NCBI GenBank assembly: GCA_027563935.2
Contig: JANVAS020000222.1
Coordinates: forward strand, 6,510,001 to 6,574,000
Reading direction: 5' to 3'
Origin: Costus lasius
Taxonomy: Eukaryota > Streptophyta > Magnoliopsida > Zingiberales > Costaceae
Length of the DNA stretch: 64,000 nt
Position 1 is the stretch's first letter, and the number at the start of each line of letters is the position of its first letter. This document shows positions 49,825 to 61,324 of this stretch, piece after piece. The notes beneath the pieces are model-generated. The model saw nothing but the letters and a program-made list of their open reading frames with translations, had not been told where the DNA came from and ran no database searches. A program made the translations under genes and the position numbers.

Positions 49825-51516
49825 TGAAGAGTCCCCTTCAAGGGGGAGCACAAGCAGATGAAACCCTAATTCAGGGGGCGCATGCAATTTTGCTAGGGTT
49901 TCAACAACACAATCGCTTATATGCTCATATGATCAACTTTGATAGATTGATTAGATCAAGAAGGAGATCATACCAATGCCATCGAATTGGATGGTGCCTT
50001 GGAATCAAGAGAACAAAAGAGGTCTCCTCCTTGTCGTCACACACAAGATGATCAATGGCTACTCTTTGAGATCCTTGTGCTAGCAAGTTTCTTCAAAGGT
50101 TGTCGTATGCAAGGGATGAGATGATTCTCTTTGGCCGAGAGCTCCTTGTCCGAAACCTCTCCTTCTCGTCAATCACCTCCAAGCGAAAATACAAGGCGTT
50201 GAAGTGAAGTGAGCAACGTTACCACATGGAAGCGTTTTGTTTTCAACATTGAAAACCGCCTTCCAAAATAGGTAAGTCTCAATGGCTCATGCGTTCACAT
50301 AGTGAACGTTCGAAACTTCCTCTCATTGAACCTCTCATTGAACCAAGCGTTCACATAGTGAACCGGTTCAAATAGATTTGGTTCAAAACCCAAATTGAGC
50401 CAAGCCACTTGGTCTAGACCATATCAAACCCTAAGGTTCCAGATCTAACCGTTCATCTCCTGATGCTCTTGATCTCACCGATCTAGCATCAACTCTCCCG
50501 ATCGAAGCTTACCGATCTCAAGCCCAAATCAATCAAACATGATCAGACCAGATCTCACTCACAATCAGAGATTAAATCCCTTTAAACTGAACCCAAAGAA
50601 TTCAGTCCACACGATCTGACTTAAGTAAGCCATATCATCAAATTGTGCGACCCTAAGGGTTTCCTTTAAATGTCGGTAACGATAACTTTCGTTATCACGA
50701 TCAGTGAGGGGTATCTAGCAACACATCACTGTCTCCCGATATAAAGGAAAGAGTCTTCCAAGACTACACCCAAACCACAGCACAAGTGTGAATCCATTCA
50801 CAAGGCATACATATTTCCTTTGCCACTGGATGTTCTTATTGGACAAGCGTGTCAAGCCTGTAACTCCAATATGATGAGCTTGATTAGATCAGATGATCAT
50901 AGTCACCTGGGTATGGCCATACACTTTCTCAATCATCTCATTTAGGGGGGGCCCTTTAGAACATCACACTCCTTAAACAAGGAGACGGCAATCCTGTATC
51001 TATCACTAGTGCCCTAACCTGACTCATGATCATTATCCAAGATAGTTTATAACCATTATGTTTCAAATGATATTGAACTACCTCAAAACAATGACAATCA
51101 TCATTTAGAAACACAAGTGATCTCAAGTCAGAGGACATGTGCCACTTGTTGCAAACAAGGATTATTCACATTGTGACAAGCAATTGAATATCCTAGTAGG
51201 GTCTGTCCAGTACATCCAATGTACCCATGTGTCTACATCTTATTCCATGCTCGAAGCATCCTATAAGATTAGAACACATATTAGTCTCAATCATATCAAG
51301 GCTGTCTCGTGTTCACCAAGATATCTCGACTAAGGACATATAGCATGTCAGCCTAGCTGAACAGCTTTGAGACATTATTCAGAAGTACATTTATTGCTGC
51401 AGACAATGTAACAAACTGAATAACAACCGTTGCCTTTATAAACATAAGAGTTTATATACATGATACTCATAGAATCCCTAGGCCTCAAACATTAGCCTTA
51501 AGGGCATACCCCAACA
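49825..51516 (-). repeat. 5' LTR of copia L
   Basis: 1692 bp; same landmarks as the 3' LTR, with sense loop GAAA in the LTR hairpin. Confidence 0.95.
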
Positions 51517-51521
51517 GTAGT

Positions 51522-52181
51522 CAAGCCTGTAACTCCAATATGATGAACATGATTAGATCAGATGATCACAGTCATCTGGGTATGGCCATACACTTTCTCA
51601 ATCATCTCATCCACGGGGGCCCCTTTAGAACATCACACTCCAATCAAGGAGACGGCAATCCTATATCTATCACTAGTGCCCTAACCTGACTCATGATCAT
51701 TATCCAAGATAGTCTATAACCATTATGTTTCAAATGATATTGAACTACCTCAAAACAATGACAACCATCATTTAGAAACACAAGTGATCTCAAGTCAGAG
51801 GAAATGTGCCACTTGTTGCATACAAGGATTATTCACATTGTGACAAGCAATTGAATATCCTAGTAGGGCTTGTCCAGTACAACCAATGTACCCATGAGTC
51901 TACATCTTATTCCATGCTCGAAGCATCCTATAAGATTAGAACACATATTAGTCTCAATCATATCAAGGCTGTCTCATGTTCACCAAGATATCTCGACTAA
52001 GGACATATAGCATGTCAGCCTAGCTGAACAGCATTGAGACATTATTCAGAAGTATACATATTGCAGCAGATGATGTAACAAACTGAATAATAACCATTGC
52101 CTTTATAAACTTAAGAGTTTATACATGATACTGATACAATCCCAAGGCCTCAAACATTAGCCTTAAGGGCATACCCCAACA
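51522..52181 (-). repeat. 5' LTR of copia F, second part
   Basis: Final 660 bp of the LTR that starts at 41430; the two parts add up to 1678 bp against 1677 in the 3' LTR. Ends CCAACA and is followed by ACCAC. Confidence 0.94.
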
Positions 52182-52186
52182 ACCAC

Positions 52187-53677
52187 CATAAAGGATTACA
52201 CGGGCCGTATTTTTTGATCACTTCCGAACAGAAAGTTTCCTCGAAATTACGGCACCACCGTAAACTAGGTTACGGTTCCGTAATTTCTAGCTTTTTCAAT
52301 AACAGAATACTCGAGGGATTTTACAGCTGTGCCGTGAACTATTACACTGCCGTAATTCCTTATTTGATCACGACGCCCAGGTCAATATTGACGCCCGATT
52401 CTTGCGGAGAAGATGGCGGGCGATCCAGAACTCTAAATTGGATGCCGTAAGAAGCAAAAGGAGAGCTTTGGAGGAGAGAATTACGCACATACCAGAAGCC
52501 CCAATTTTCATCGACTGTGGAGGGAGAAATTGCGATTCACACTGCCGCCTAGGATTTCGACGCCGCGCTCGATCCAGACGATCTCCGGCCGTGATTTGTC
52601 TACTGAAGCTTCGTCTGAAGGAGGAGGCAACACACTAGAAGTTTCAGATCGAAAGGAGACCAAGTGGAAGAGAAATCAAAGAAAGAGGAGTTGCCGACAC
52701 TGTTCATCGACGTTCTTTGTAAATTACGGCTGTGAAATACTTCACAGCCGTATTGTATTTTCTAAACTTCTCTTTTCCTTTGATTTTTGATCTTCTGAAA
52801 CCATGACTCATTGTGATTCCTTCACAATGATAGCTTAAACTACTTTTGGGACATGGGGAAGTAGTTCACTTGATTTCCAATGACTAGATAAACTACTTTT
52901 TCAATATTTCGTTGCGTTTGATCTTAGCATGATGATTTTGCTCATGTGATAATTGTGCTTAGACTCTCTATAAGTCCATGTTACTAATTATGTTCTTAGA
53001 ATTTTCGCTGTTGATTGAAAGGTAATTGCTTGAGAATTTGGAACCCTAGAATTGCATATTAGGAACCCTTCCTTAGGTTAGATCCAACTTGATCTATTCT
53101 AGTAGAATAATTGTCATGATTATAACAAGAATCTATAGATCGATGTCTATTTGTCAAACATGCAGATCTTGTGCGAAAGCAAGGATCAGAACGTTGGAGA
53201 TCTATGAGTAAAACTAGTGTCGAGACTCGGATGCACGAAAGTGATCCTTGAGACTCCAATAGAGGTTATCAACCTAGAATTCGGATGCACGAAAGTGATC
53301 CTCGAGTTCATTGTTTGATGATTTACTTATCTTCAGCGTTGGGACGAATCTTGCGCGAAAGCAAAGATAAATCCCTGTGCGGTTGTTTGCACGAAAGTGA
53401 AACAATCCTTTTATTAAGTAAATTGCATCTTCATCATGATAAAATTGGACTGACGAAATCCTTATTCATATCTAGTCATAAAAGTTAAAGTGAACAAAAC
53501 CCTAGTCCCGGCTTTTCTCTCTGATAATTCCATTTTAGTTTCCCTTTGCTATTTTTCACTACTTCGATTTGCCTAGATAGTAAGAAATCAACTATTTGGT
53601 ATTCGATAACATAGGTCTCTGTGGGTTCGATATCTTAATTATTACTTCGAGTATCTGTGCACTTGCGGATCACAACA
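52187..53677 (+). repeat. Solo LTR E, right part
   Basis: Remaining 1491 bp of the Athila-like LTR, ending ACAACA at 53677, then GATAC (53678-53682), an exact match to 24369-24373. No internal region of E exists, so E is a solo LTR, about 1.94 kb in total. Carries the 54-bp-spaced repeats (53227-53252, 53281-53306). Confidence 0.92.
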
Positions 53678-53682
53678 GATAC

Positions 53683-54206
53683 TATCAAGATAAATGGTGT
53701 TTCTAACAATGCATTAAAACTGAGATTGTTTCCTTTGTCTCTTAGGGACCGAGCGAGATCTTGGCTTTAAGCTCAACCTATCGGTACCTTCACCACATGG
53801 GAACAACTATCAAATGCTTTCCTGATGAAGTACTTCCCTCCAAGCAAGACCATCCAAATGAGAAACCAGATCTAAAGCTTTGCACAGAGGGATGGTGAAT
53901 CTTCTAGCGAGGCATGGGAGCATTTCAACGATTTACAACATAAGTGTCCTCACCATGGCATTGAAAATCGGGTTTTAATTCATATTTTTTTATAATGGTT
54001 TGCTTTATGATACCAGACTAACTGTTGATGCTACTGCAGGAGGAGCTCTCATGAGCAAAACCATTGAAGATGCTTTCAAGTTGCTAGGGGAGATGGCTTT
54101 AAATCACAACCGGTGGACTACTGAGAGAGGAGTGCTATATCGACCTTCTCAAGGTAAAAATGAAAGTGATGGTTGGCGCACCTTGGCAGATAAGGTAGAC
54201 TCTTTG
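53683..54206 (+). pseudogene. Athila-like gag, middle piece
   Basis: Continues the gag of D from the E insertion: INGVSNNALKLRLFPLSLRD, then the conserved region around KYFPPSKT and the TWEQL segment, then DATAGGALMSKTIEDAF. Lesions: TAA after RSWL (near 53770), TAG to TAA-type stop after MRNQI (near 53874) and one extra T in a T run near 53991 that shifts the frame. Ends at ADKVDSL where G inserted. Confidence 0.88.
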
Positions 54207-55902
54207 TGTTGGGGTATGCCCTTAAGGCTAATGTTTGAGGCCTTGGGATTGTATAAGTATCATGTAATAAACTCTTATGTTTATAAAGGCATGGTTATTA
54301 TTCAGGTTGTTACCTTGTCTGCTGTAATAAGTATACTTCTGAATAATGTCTCAAAGCTGTTCAGCTAGGCTGACAGGCTATATGTCCTTAGTCGAGATAT
54401 CTTGGTGAACATGAGACAGCCTTGATATGATTGAGACTAATATGTGTGCTAATCTTATAGGATGCTTCGAGCATGGAATAAGATGTAGACTCATGGGTAC
54501 ATTGGATGTACTGGACAGACCCTTCTAGGATATTCAATTGTTTGTCACAATGTGAATAATCCTTGATAGCAGCAAGTGGCACATTTTCCTTTGACTTGAG
54601 ATCACTTGTGTTTCTAAATGATGATTGTCATTGTTTTGAGGTAGTTCAATATCATTTGAAACATAATGATTATAGACTATCTTGGATGATGAGCTTGAGT
54701 CAGGTTAGGGCACTAGTGATAGATAAAGGATTGCCGTCTCCTTGTTCAAGGAGTGTGATGTTCTAAAGGGCCCCCCTGTATGAGATGATTGAGATAGTGT
54801 ATGGCCATACCCAGATGACTATGTTCATCTGATCTAATCATGCTCATAGTATTGGAGTTACAGGCTTGACATGCTTGTCCAATAAGAACATCCAGTGGCA
54901 AAGGAAACATGCATGCCTCGTGAGTTTGATTCACACTTGTGCCATGTTTTGGGTGAAGTCTTGGAAGACTATTTCCTTTATATCGGGAGACAGTGATGTG
55001 TTGCTAGATACCCCTCACTGATCGTGATAACGTAAGTTATCGTTACCGACATTTAAAGGAAACCCTCAGGGTCGCACAATTTGTTGATATGGCTTTCTTG
55101 AGTCAGATCGTGTGGACTGAATTGTTTTGATTCAGTTTAAAGGGATTTAAACTCTGATTGTAAGTGAGATCTGGTCTGATCATGTTTGATTGATTAGGGC
55201 TTGAGATCGGTAAGCTTCGATCGAGAGAGGAGATGCTAGATCGGTGAGATCAAGAGCATCAGGAGATGAACGGTTAGATCTTGAGCCATTAGGTTCATAG
55301 AAGGTCTAGACCATGTATTGGCTTGGCTTGGTTTGATTTTGGTCTTTGAGCCAAATCGAATTGAACCATAGATTGAACCGGTTCACTATGTGAACGCATG
55401 GTTCATGAAGGGAGGCGTTTTGGCATTGAAGCATGGCTTCATGACTTTCCATTTTGGGAAGTCATGTAACGCCATTTTCATAATATCGCCTAAACGCATT
55501 TGCGTTTTTGGTCTTGGAGCTTGCTTGCCATCTCATGTGGAAGGAAGTGAACGACAAGGAAGAGCGCTCGGCCAAGGAAGCATCTCATCATCCTACCATT
55601 CGATCAAGGACATCTTGTAGATCCTTGCTAGCACAAGGAGATCCAAGGAGAAGCCATCTTCACCTTGTGTGCGATTATCTTTGGAGAAGGAGCACTTGCG
55701 CCTTTGCTTCCAAGATTCCATCTAACCGTGATGGCTATGGTATGGATCTCAACTTCATCAAAGTTGATCATGTGTTCATGCTAAGATCTTGAAAACCCTT
55801 GCTTCCGCTTGCGATTTTTTATGCGCCACCCCCTTAGGGTTTTCGCCCCCCTCTTGAAAGGGGTTTTATCTGCTTGCGCTCCCCCTTGAAGGGGACCCTT
55901 CA
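54207..55902 (+). repeat. Solo copia LTR G
   Basis: 1696 bp, TGTTGGGG to CCTTCA, flanked by CTTTG (54202-54206) and CTATG (55903-55907), a target duplication with one change. D gag reads on directly after it, so no internal region is present. The 3' end has two successive hairpins (55847-55863, 55881-55894). LTR hairpin loop GTAA. Confidence 0.93.
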
Positions 55903-55907
55903 CTATG

Positions 55908-55939
55908 TGCAACAGATTTGATTCCTTTAAAATACAAAC
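55908..55939 (+). pseudogene. Athila-like gag, third piece
   Basis: 32 bp that continue the gag frame after G (ATDLIPLKYK) up to the insertion of I. Last five bases CAAAC are the likely left target duplication of I. Confidence 0.75.
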
Positions 55940-57612
55940 TGTAAGTCCCCTTCAAGGGGGAGCGAAACCCTAAAGTGGCGCATGTAAATTCTTTTCGGCA
56001 GCGGAATTAGGGTTTCATAAGGATCTTTTGCATGCCATATGATCAACATCAACAGCTTATATAGATGAAAAGGATTCATACCATAGCTATTAGTTCGAAT
56101 GGCGTCTTGGAAGAAGAGATCGAAAGGGGTCTCCTCCACAAGATGCGCACACAAGATGAGAAGTAGCTTTCTTCTTGTCGCTCCTTGTGCTAGCAAGGAT
56201 CTCCAAGTGCCCCTTGGCGCGTGAAGGAGATTGAGAGAGAGGACCTTGCTGGCCGAATTCACCTCTTGGCGTGAAGAGCACCCAAGACGAGAGAGGAAGA
56301 GGCTAGAGAGGCGTTCGAACGTGGGAGCGTTTTCCTCTAGCAAAACGCCTTCCCAAAATAGCAAGTTTTAAGTTCACTTAAAACCTCCTCTTAAACCATC
56401 GAAAACTCCTCTTGCCTTTGAACCATACGTTCACATAAGTGAACCGGTTCAAATCAATTCGGTTTAGATGCATTTGGTTCAAAGACCAAATCAAACCAGC
56501 CCAAGCCTTGGCCTAGATCTCATTGAACCAATGGTTCAAGATCTAACCGTTGATCTCTTGATGCTTTTGATCTCACCGATCTAGCATCACTACTCTCGAT
56601 CAAAGCTTACCGATCTCAAGCCCTAATCAATCAAACATGATCAGACCAGATCTCACTTACAATCAGAGTTTAAACTCCTTTAAACAAAACCAAAACAATT
56701 CAGTCCATACGATCTGACTTAAGTAAGCCATATCATCAAATTGTGCGAACCTGAGGGTTTCCTTTAAATGTCGGTAACGATAACTTACGTTATCACGATC
56801 AGTGAGGGGTATCTAGCAACACATCACTATCCCCCAATATAAAGGAAAGAGTCTTGCAAGACTACACCCAAACCACAGCACAAGTGTGAATCCACTTCAC
56901 TAGGCATACATGTTTCCTTTGCCACTGGATGTTCTTATTGGACAAGCGTGTCAAGCCTGTAACTCCAATATGATGAGCATGATTAGATCAGATGAACATA
57001 GTCACCTGGGTATGGCCATACACTTTCTCAATCACCTCATCCAGGGGGGCCCCTTTAGAACATCACACTCCAATCAAGGAGACGGCAATCCTATATCTAT
57101 CACTAGTGTCCTAACCTGACTCATGATCATTATCCAAGATAGTCTATAACCATTATGTTTCAAATGATATTGAACTACCTCAAAACAATGACAATCATCA
57201 TTTAGAAACACAAGTGATCTCAAGTCAGAGGACATGTGCCACTTGATGCAAACAAGGATTATTCACATTGTGACAAGCAATTGAATATCCTAGTAGGGTC
57301 TGTCCAGTACATGCAATGTACCCATGAGTCTACATCTTATTCCATGCTCGAAGCATCCTATAAGATTAGAACACATATTAGTCTCAATCATATCAAGGCT
57401 GTCTCATGTTCACCAAGATATCTCGACTAAGGACATTACAGCATGTCAGCCAAGCTGAACAGCATTGAGACATTATTCAGAAGCACACTTATTGCGGCAG
57501 ACAATGTAACAAACTAAATAACAACCATTGCCTTTATAAACATAAGAGTTTATACATGATACTGAAAGAATCCCAAGGCCTCAAACATTAGCCTTAAGGG
57601 CATACCCCAACA
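55940..57612 (-). repeat. 3' LTR of copia I
   Basis: 1673 bp, TGTAAGTCCCC to CCAACA. Terminal palindrome CCCCTTCAAGGGG, LTR hairpin sense loop GTAA. Confidence 0.94.
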
Positions 57613-57623
57613 ATCTCCCACTT
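57613..57623 (-). other. Polypurine tract of copia I
   Basis: Reverse complement AAGTGGGAGAT next to the LTR. Confidence 0.88.
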
Positions 57624-57632
57624 GCACTTAAT

Positions 57633-57722
57633 CTAATGGTTGAGAAATCTCAAACCCATGTTATTACAGTGCTTCTCATGCTTCTGCTGCGCCAGAGGCT
57701 TTGTAAGCGGGTCAGCTAGATT
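57633..57722 (-). pseudogene. Copia I RNase H, C-terminal fragment
   Basis: End of the polyprotein (ADPLTKPLAQQKHEKHCNNM...) with TAG at 57633-57635. Cut at AGATT (57718-57722) by H. No stop inside the fragment. Confidence 0.9.
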
Positions 57723-59408
57723 TGTTGGGGTATGACCTTAAGGCTAATGTTTGAGGCCTTGGGATTGTAATAGTATCATGTAATAAACTGTTGTGTTTAT
57801 AAAGGCATGGTTATTATTCAGGTTGTTACCTTGTCTGCTGTAATAAGTGTACTTCTGAATAATGTCTCAAAGCTGTTCAGCTAGGCTGACAGGCTATATG
57901 TCCTTAGTCGAGATATCTTGGTGAACATGAGACAGCCTTGATATGATTGAGACTAATATGTGTGCTAATCTTATAGGATGCTTCGAGCATGGAATAAGAT
58001 GTAGACTCATGGGTACATTGGATGTACTGGACAGACCCTACTGGGATATTCCATTGCTTGTCACAATGTGAATGATCCTTGTAAGCACTAAGTGGCACAT
58101 GTCCTCTGACTTGAGATCACTTGTGTTTCTAAATGATGATTGTGATTGTCTTGAGGTAATTCAATATCATTTGAAACATAATGATTATAGACTATTTTGG
58201 ATGGTGAGCTTGAATCAGGTTAGGGCACTAGTGATAGACAAAGGATTGCCGTCTCCTTGTTTAAGGAGTGTGATGTTCTAAAGGGCCCCCCCTATATGAG
58301 ATGATTGAGAAAGTGTATGGCCATACCCAGATGACTATGTTCATCTGATCTAATCATGCTCATCATGTTGGAGTTACAAGCTTGACATGCTTGTCCAATA
58401 TGAACATCCAGTGGCAAAGGAAACATGTATGCCTTGTGAGTTTGATTCACACTTGTGCCATGGTTTGGGTGTAGTCTTGGAAGACTATTTCCTTTATATC
58501 GGGAGACAGTGATGTGTTGCTAGATACCTCTCACTGATCGTGATAACGAAAGTTATCGTTACCGACATTTAAAGGAAACCCTTAGGGTCGCACAATTTGA
58601 TGATATGGCTTACTCAAGTCAGATCGTATGGACTGAATTGTTTGGGTTCAGTTTAGAGGAGTTTAACCTCTGATTGTAAGTGAGATCTGGTCTGATCATG
58701 TTTGATTGATTAGGGCTCTAGATCGGTAAGCTTCGATCGAGAGAGTTGATGCTAGATCGATGAGATCAGAAGCATCAAAAGGATGAACGGTCAGATCTTA
58801 AACCTTGGGTTTATTTTGATTTGGACCAATGCTTGGGCTGATTTGATTTGGTTTATTGAACCAAAATCAATTGGATCGATTAAGCTTGAACCGGTTCACA
58901 TGTGTGAACGCTTGGTTCAAAGCATAAGCGTTTTGTTTTGATCGGTTTCGAAAGCTCTCCTTCATGACATTCCATTTATGGAAAGTCATCATGGTGACTT
59001 GATGAAAAAACGCCAAAACGCTTTTTGCTTGAAGGCTTCTCACTTTGGCGAAGAAGTGTGCTTGAGAGAGCATTATCGTCGAGAGTGGAGAGGTGGAATT
59101 CGGCCAAGCAAAGACTCCAAGGATTCTCCTTCAAACGATCAAGACCCCTTGAAGCTTTTGCTAGCACAAAGGCGTGAAGGGAGTAGCCAACTTCTTCTTG
59201 TGTGCGCGCCATTTGGAGGGGATCTATTTTGCTCTCTTGCTTCCAAGCCGACCTCCATCTCTATGGCTATGGTATAGATCTAAACTCATTCAAGTTGATC
59301 ATATGGTTTTTCATATGCGATCCTTGAGAAACCCTCTTTCCGCCATGCTTGCTAGAGGCGCATGTTCTAGGGTTTCCCCCCCCCCCCATGAGTTAGGGGT
59401 TCTTTTCA
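57723..59408 (+). repeat. 5' LTR of copia H
   Basis: 1686 bp, TGTTGGGGTATGACC to TTTTCA. LTR hairpin loop GAAA near 58546-58561. The terminus has a long C run before GAGTTAGGGG. Confidence 0.94.
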
Positions 59409-59410
59409 AT

Positions 59411-59422
59411 TGGTATCAGAGC
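59411..59422 (+). other. Primer binding site of copia H
   Basis: TGGTATCAGAGC, two bases after the LTR. Confidence 0.94.
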
Positions 59423-59506
59423 CAAGGTTTTCGATATGATCTATATGATTGCTTTGAAATGTTTGTGATCCATACATGTTGCGCTTACTTGATGCATGCT
59501 TTATTT

Positions 59507-59606
59507 ACATGAAGTTTGCGCTTGTATCATGGTTACATGAAGTTTGCGCTTGTATCATGGTTACATGAAGTTTGCGCTTGTATCATGGTTACATGCAGTT
59601 TGCGCT
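59507..59606 (+). repeat. 28-bp tandem repeat, about 3.6 copies
   Basis: Units start at 59507, 59535, 59563 and 59591 (last partial). Each contains ACATGAAGTTTGCGCTTG. The full copies are identical, so the expansion is recent. Not seen in the other leaders. Confidence 0.93.
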
Positions 59607-59655
59607 CCCCCTTGAAGGGGACTCCCTAATGTTTGCGCTCCCCCTTGAAGGGGAC
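59598..59655 (+). repeat. Two copies of LTR-end sequence in H leader
   Basis: GCGCTCCCCCTTGAAGGGG occurs at 59602-59620 and 59635-59653, 33 bp apart. It matches the last bases of LTR G (55878-55896) and, reversed, the terminus of L. Confidence 0.85.
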
Positions 59656-61324
59656 CCCCTTAGATCTAAGGGTTATCAACATGCTAGATATGACATATAT
59701 CTTATGTTCTCAAGTGAAGCATGTTGTTTGTTATGTTTGCGCATGTTCTAAATGTTTTTATAAAACTTACATCTTGCGCGCATGCTTAGATCTAAGGTGC
59801 CCCTACTATAAATACTTAGATGGGTTGATGGGGTTGAAAGCATCTACTATGTTAGATCCAAAGTCTGATCAGACCATCTGACAGCCTAGATGGATCGACC
59901 AGATGGCACCTGTGCGCAAGCACAAGGTGGCCATAGGTTGATTGCATCTTAGGTGTGTAGCGAGGTCTGGTTGAGACAACTACTGAACACACATGAGTTA
60001 GGCCCGGGGTCACACCCGCTTGCCAAAACTCATGAGGGTGGTTCAGCCCTTGGCGCATGCATGGTTGACCATTAGGTCAACTCGGGTCAGTTAGGACTCG
60101 GTGTATGCAAGGGCAGAGGATCTGACCAGATGGATGAGTGGATCCCTATCAATAGACCATTGTAAGGTTGTGGAGCACATAAGGAAATTAAAATTGATAC
60201 CTATGGGGTTTTTCAAAATTTAATTTCATGATTGGATCACATGATGAATGATACCATATGCTTGTTTATTTAGTCTTATGTGGGTTGCCCTATTGTGTGC
60301 TGTGCTGGGGCCTGCGTGCCTGGTAAATTATAAGTTAATATTATTGTGATCTGCGAATCACTTTTTCATTTAATTTATAATATGTGTTTGACCTGCGAGT
60401 CAAAGCTTGTCTAGATAGAGCAAAATGTATTTTGACTAGACAAGAACATAAAAGCACACATCCAAAAGGAGTATTCACCTGGTGGCGCACCTGAGGTGCT
60501 CTTGGCGCTAGGGCCATGGGTTGGACCAGATGAGATGCTAAGGAGCTCAAGTGAAGACTTAAGTAAAATTAAGGTCTTACTAGGGTTCATGGGCTTTTAC
60601 CACATAAGATCATGCTTTCTATTTATTGCTTATATACATTAGAACAGCATGAGTTTATCTTCTGCTATCACCATAGGAATTGCATGATAGTAAAGAAGAT
60701 AAAAGACCGTTAAAATCCAACGCTAACATATCAAGCTCGTAAGCCTTCTGACGCGAAACCTCACTGTTCTGACTATCGTTGGAGCCGTGTTGAACCCACT
60801 CAGTGGGCACGTCCATCTATCTTCAGACGGTGCTGGATTTCACCTGCGTGTTACAGAGTAGGGATTTATCCCTTCTCGTTGCTCAGCATAGCACGTGGTG
60901 GTCCAGGGAGTAGGTCAGGTCAGCTTGACCATGTAGGCTACATATGTGGCGCATATGGTAGCACATGGAGGCAGCCATCAGTGGGATCAGAGACTGTTTT
61001 GTACCAACTCAGTTGGCACAGTCTGCTGGATTGCCCAGATGAAGGGGAATCGCACGGGTTGGCGATTGGCTGGGACAGCCTACCAGAAATTAATGCTTGT
61101 CATCTCTGTGCATCTTATCTCGCCTGAGCGGGACGCGGAGACCAAGTATGAAATCTGGATCCCATCTCACTAAAAGAGTATTACTCTTTCGGTCTGTTTA
61201 CTGGATTTTTCAGTCAGACAAAATAGTGAGAAAAGAATCTTTCTTAAGTCCTGGATTGATTCTGAACATTGATACTAACCTTGCTGTTCTTGCATTGTTG
61301 TAGATAACTGCAGCAACGAACACC

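Larger units (their letters stand above)
42448..51516 (-). mobile_element. Copia element L, complete, one stop in pol
   Basis: 9069-bp minus-strand element inside the 5' LTR of F. Flanks CTAGT (42443-42447) and GTAGT (51517-51521) differ by one base. LTRs of 1695 and 1692 bp differ at about seventeen positions by eye. Confidence 0.95.
24824..52181 (-). mobile_element. Copia element F, cut by K and L
   Basis: Minus-strand copia element inserted in E, with ACCAC on both sides (24819-24823, 52182-52186). Its own sequence, once K and L are set aside, is 24824-30122, 39312-42447 and 51522-52181, about 9.1 kb, the normal size. By eye the two LTRs differ at roughly fifteen positions. Confidence 0.96.
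22058..55939 (+). mobile_element. Athila-like gypsy element D, interrupted, 3' part outside window
   Basis: Visible pieces: 22058-24373, 53683-54206 and 55908-55939, separated by insertions E (with F, K, L inside), G and I. It has a 5' LTR, the tRNA-Asp primer site TGGCGCCGTTGCCGGGGA and gag. The gag pieces join in order across each insertion, which proves they are one element. Probable target duplication ATAAC at 22053-22057; the partner is outside. Confidence 0.9.
55940..57722 (-). mobile_element. Copia element I, partial (cut by H, rest outside window)
   Basis: Minus-strand element: 3' LTR, polypurine tract and the last 30 or so codons of RNase H, then interrupted by H. The remainder should resume right of H, beyond the window. 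Confidence 0.93.
59423..61324 (+). other. Leader of copia H
   Basis: About 1.9 kb. Begins with two kinds of tandem repeats (59507-59655), then the usual leader. Three-hairpin module: hairpin 1 at 60781-60814 (GGA/TCC form), hairpin 2 near 60992-61023. T-arm-like motif absent. Acceptor-like TAG just before ATAACTGCAG. Confidence 0.8.

Noticed and set aside
54000..54368. 122-residue plus-strand frame
   Set aside because: D gag after its frameshift, running on into solo LTR G; not a separate gene.
9323..57722. A shared target-site consensus among the copia insertions
   Set aside because: GACCT, ACCAC, GTTTG, CTAGT, CTTTG, CAAAC, AGATT and GAGCC show no common pattern; too few sites to judge.
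59507..59655. CRISPR-like array of short repeats
   Set aside because: Units are directly adjacent without unique spacers, inside a retrotransposon leader in plant DNA.
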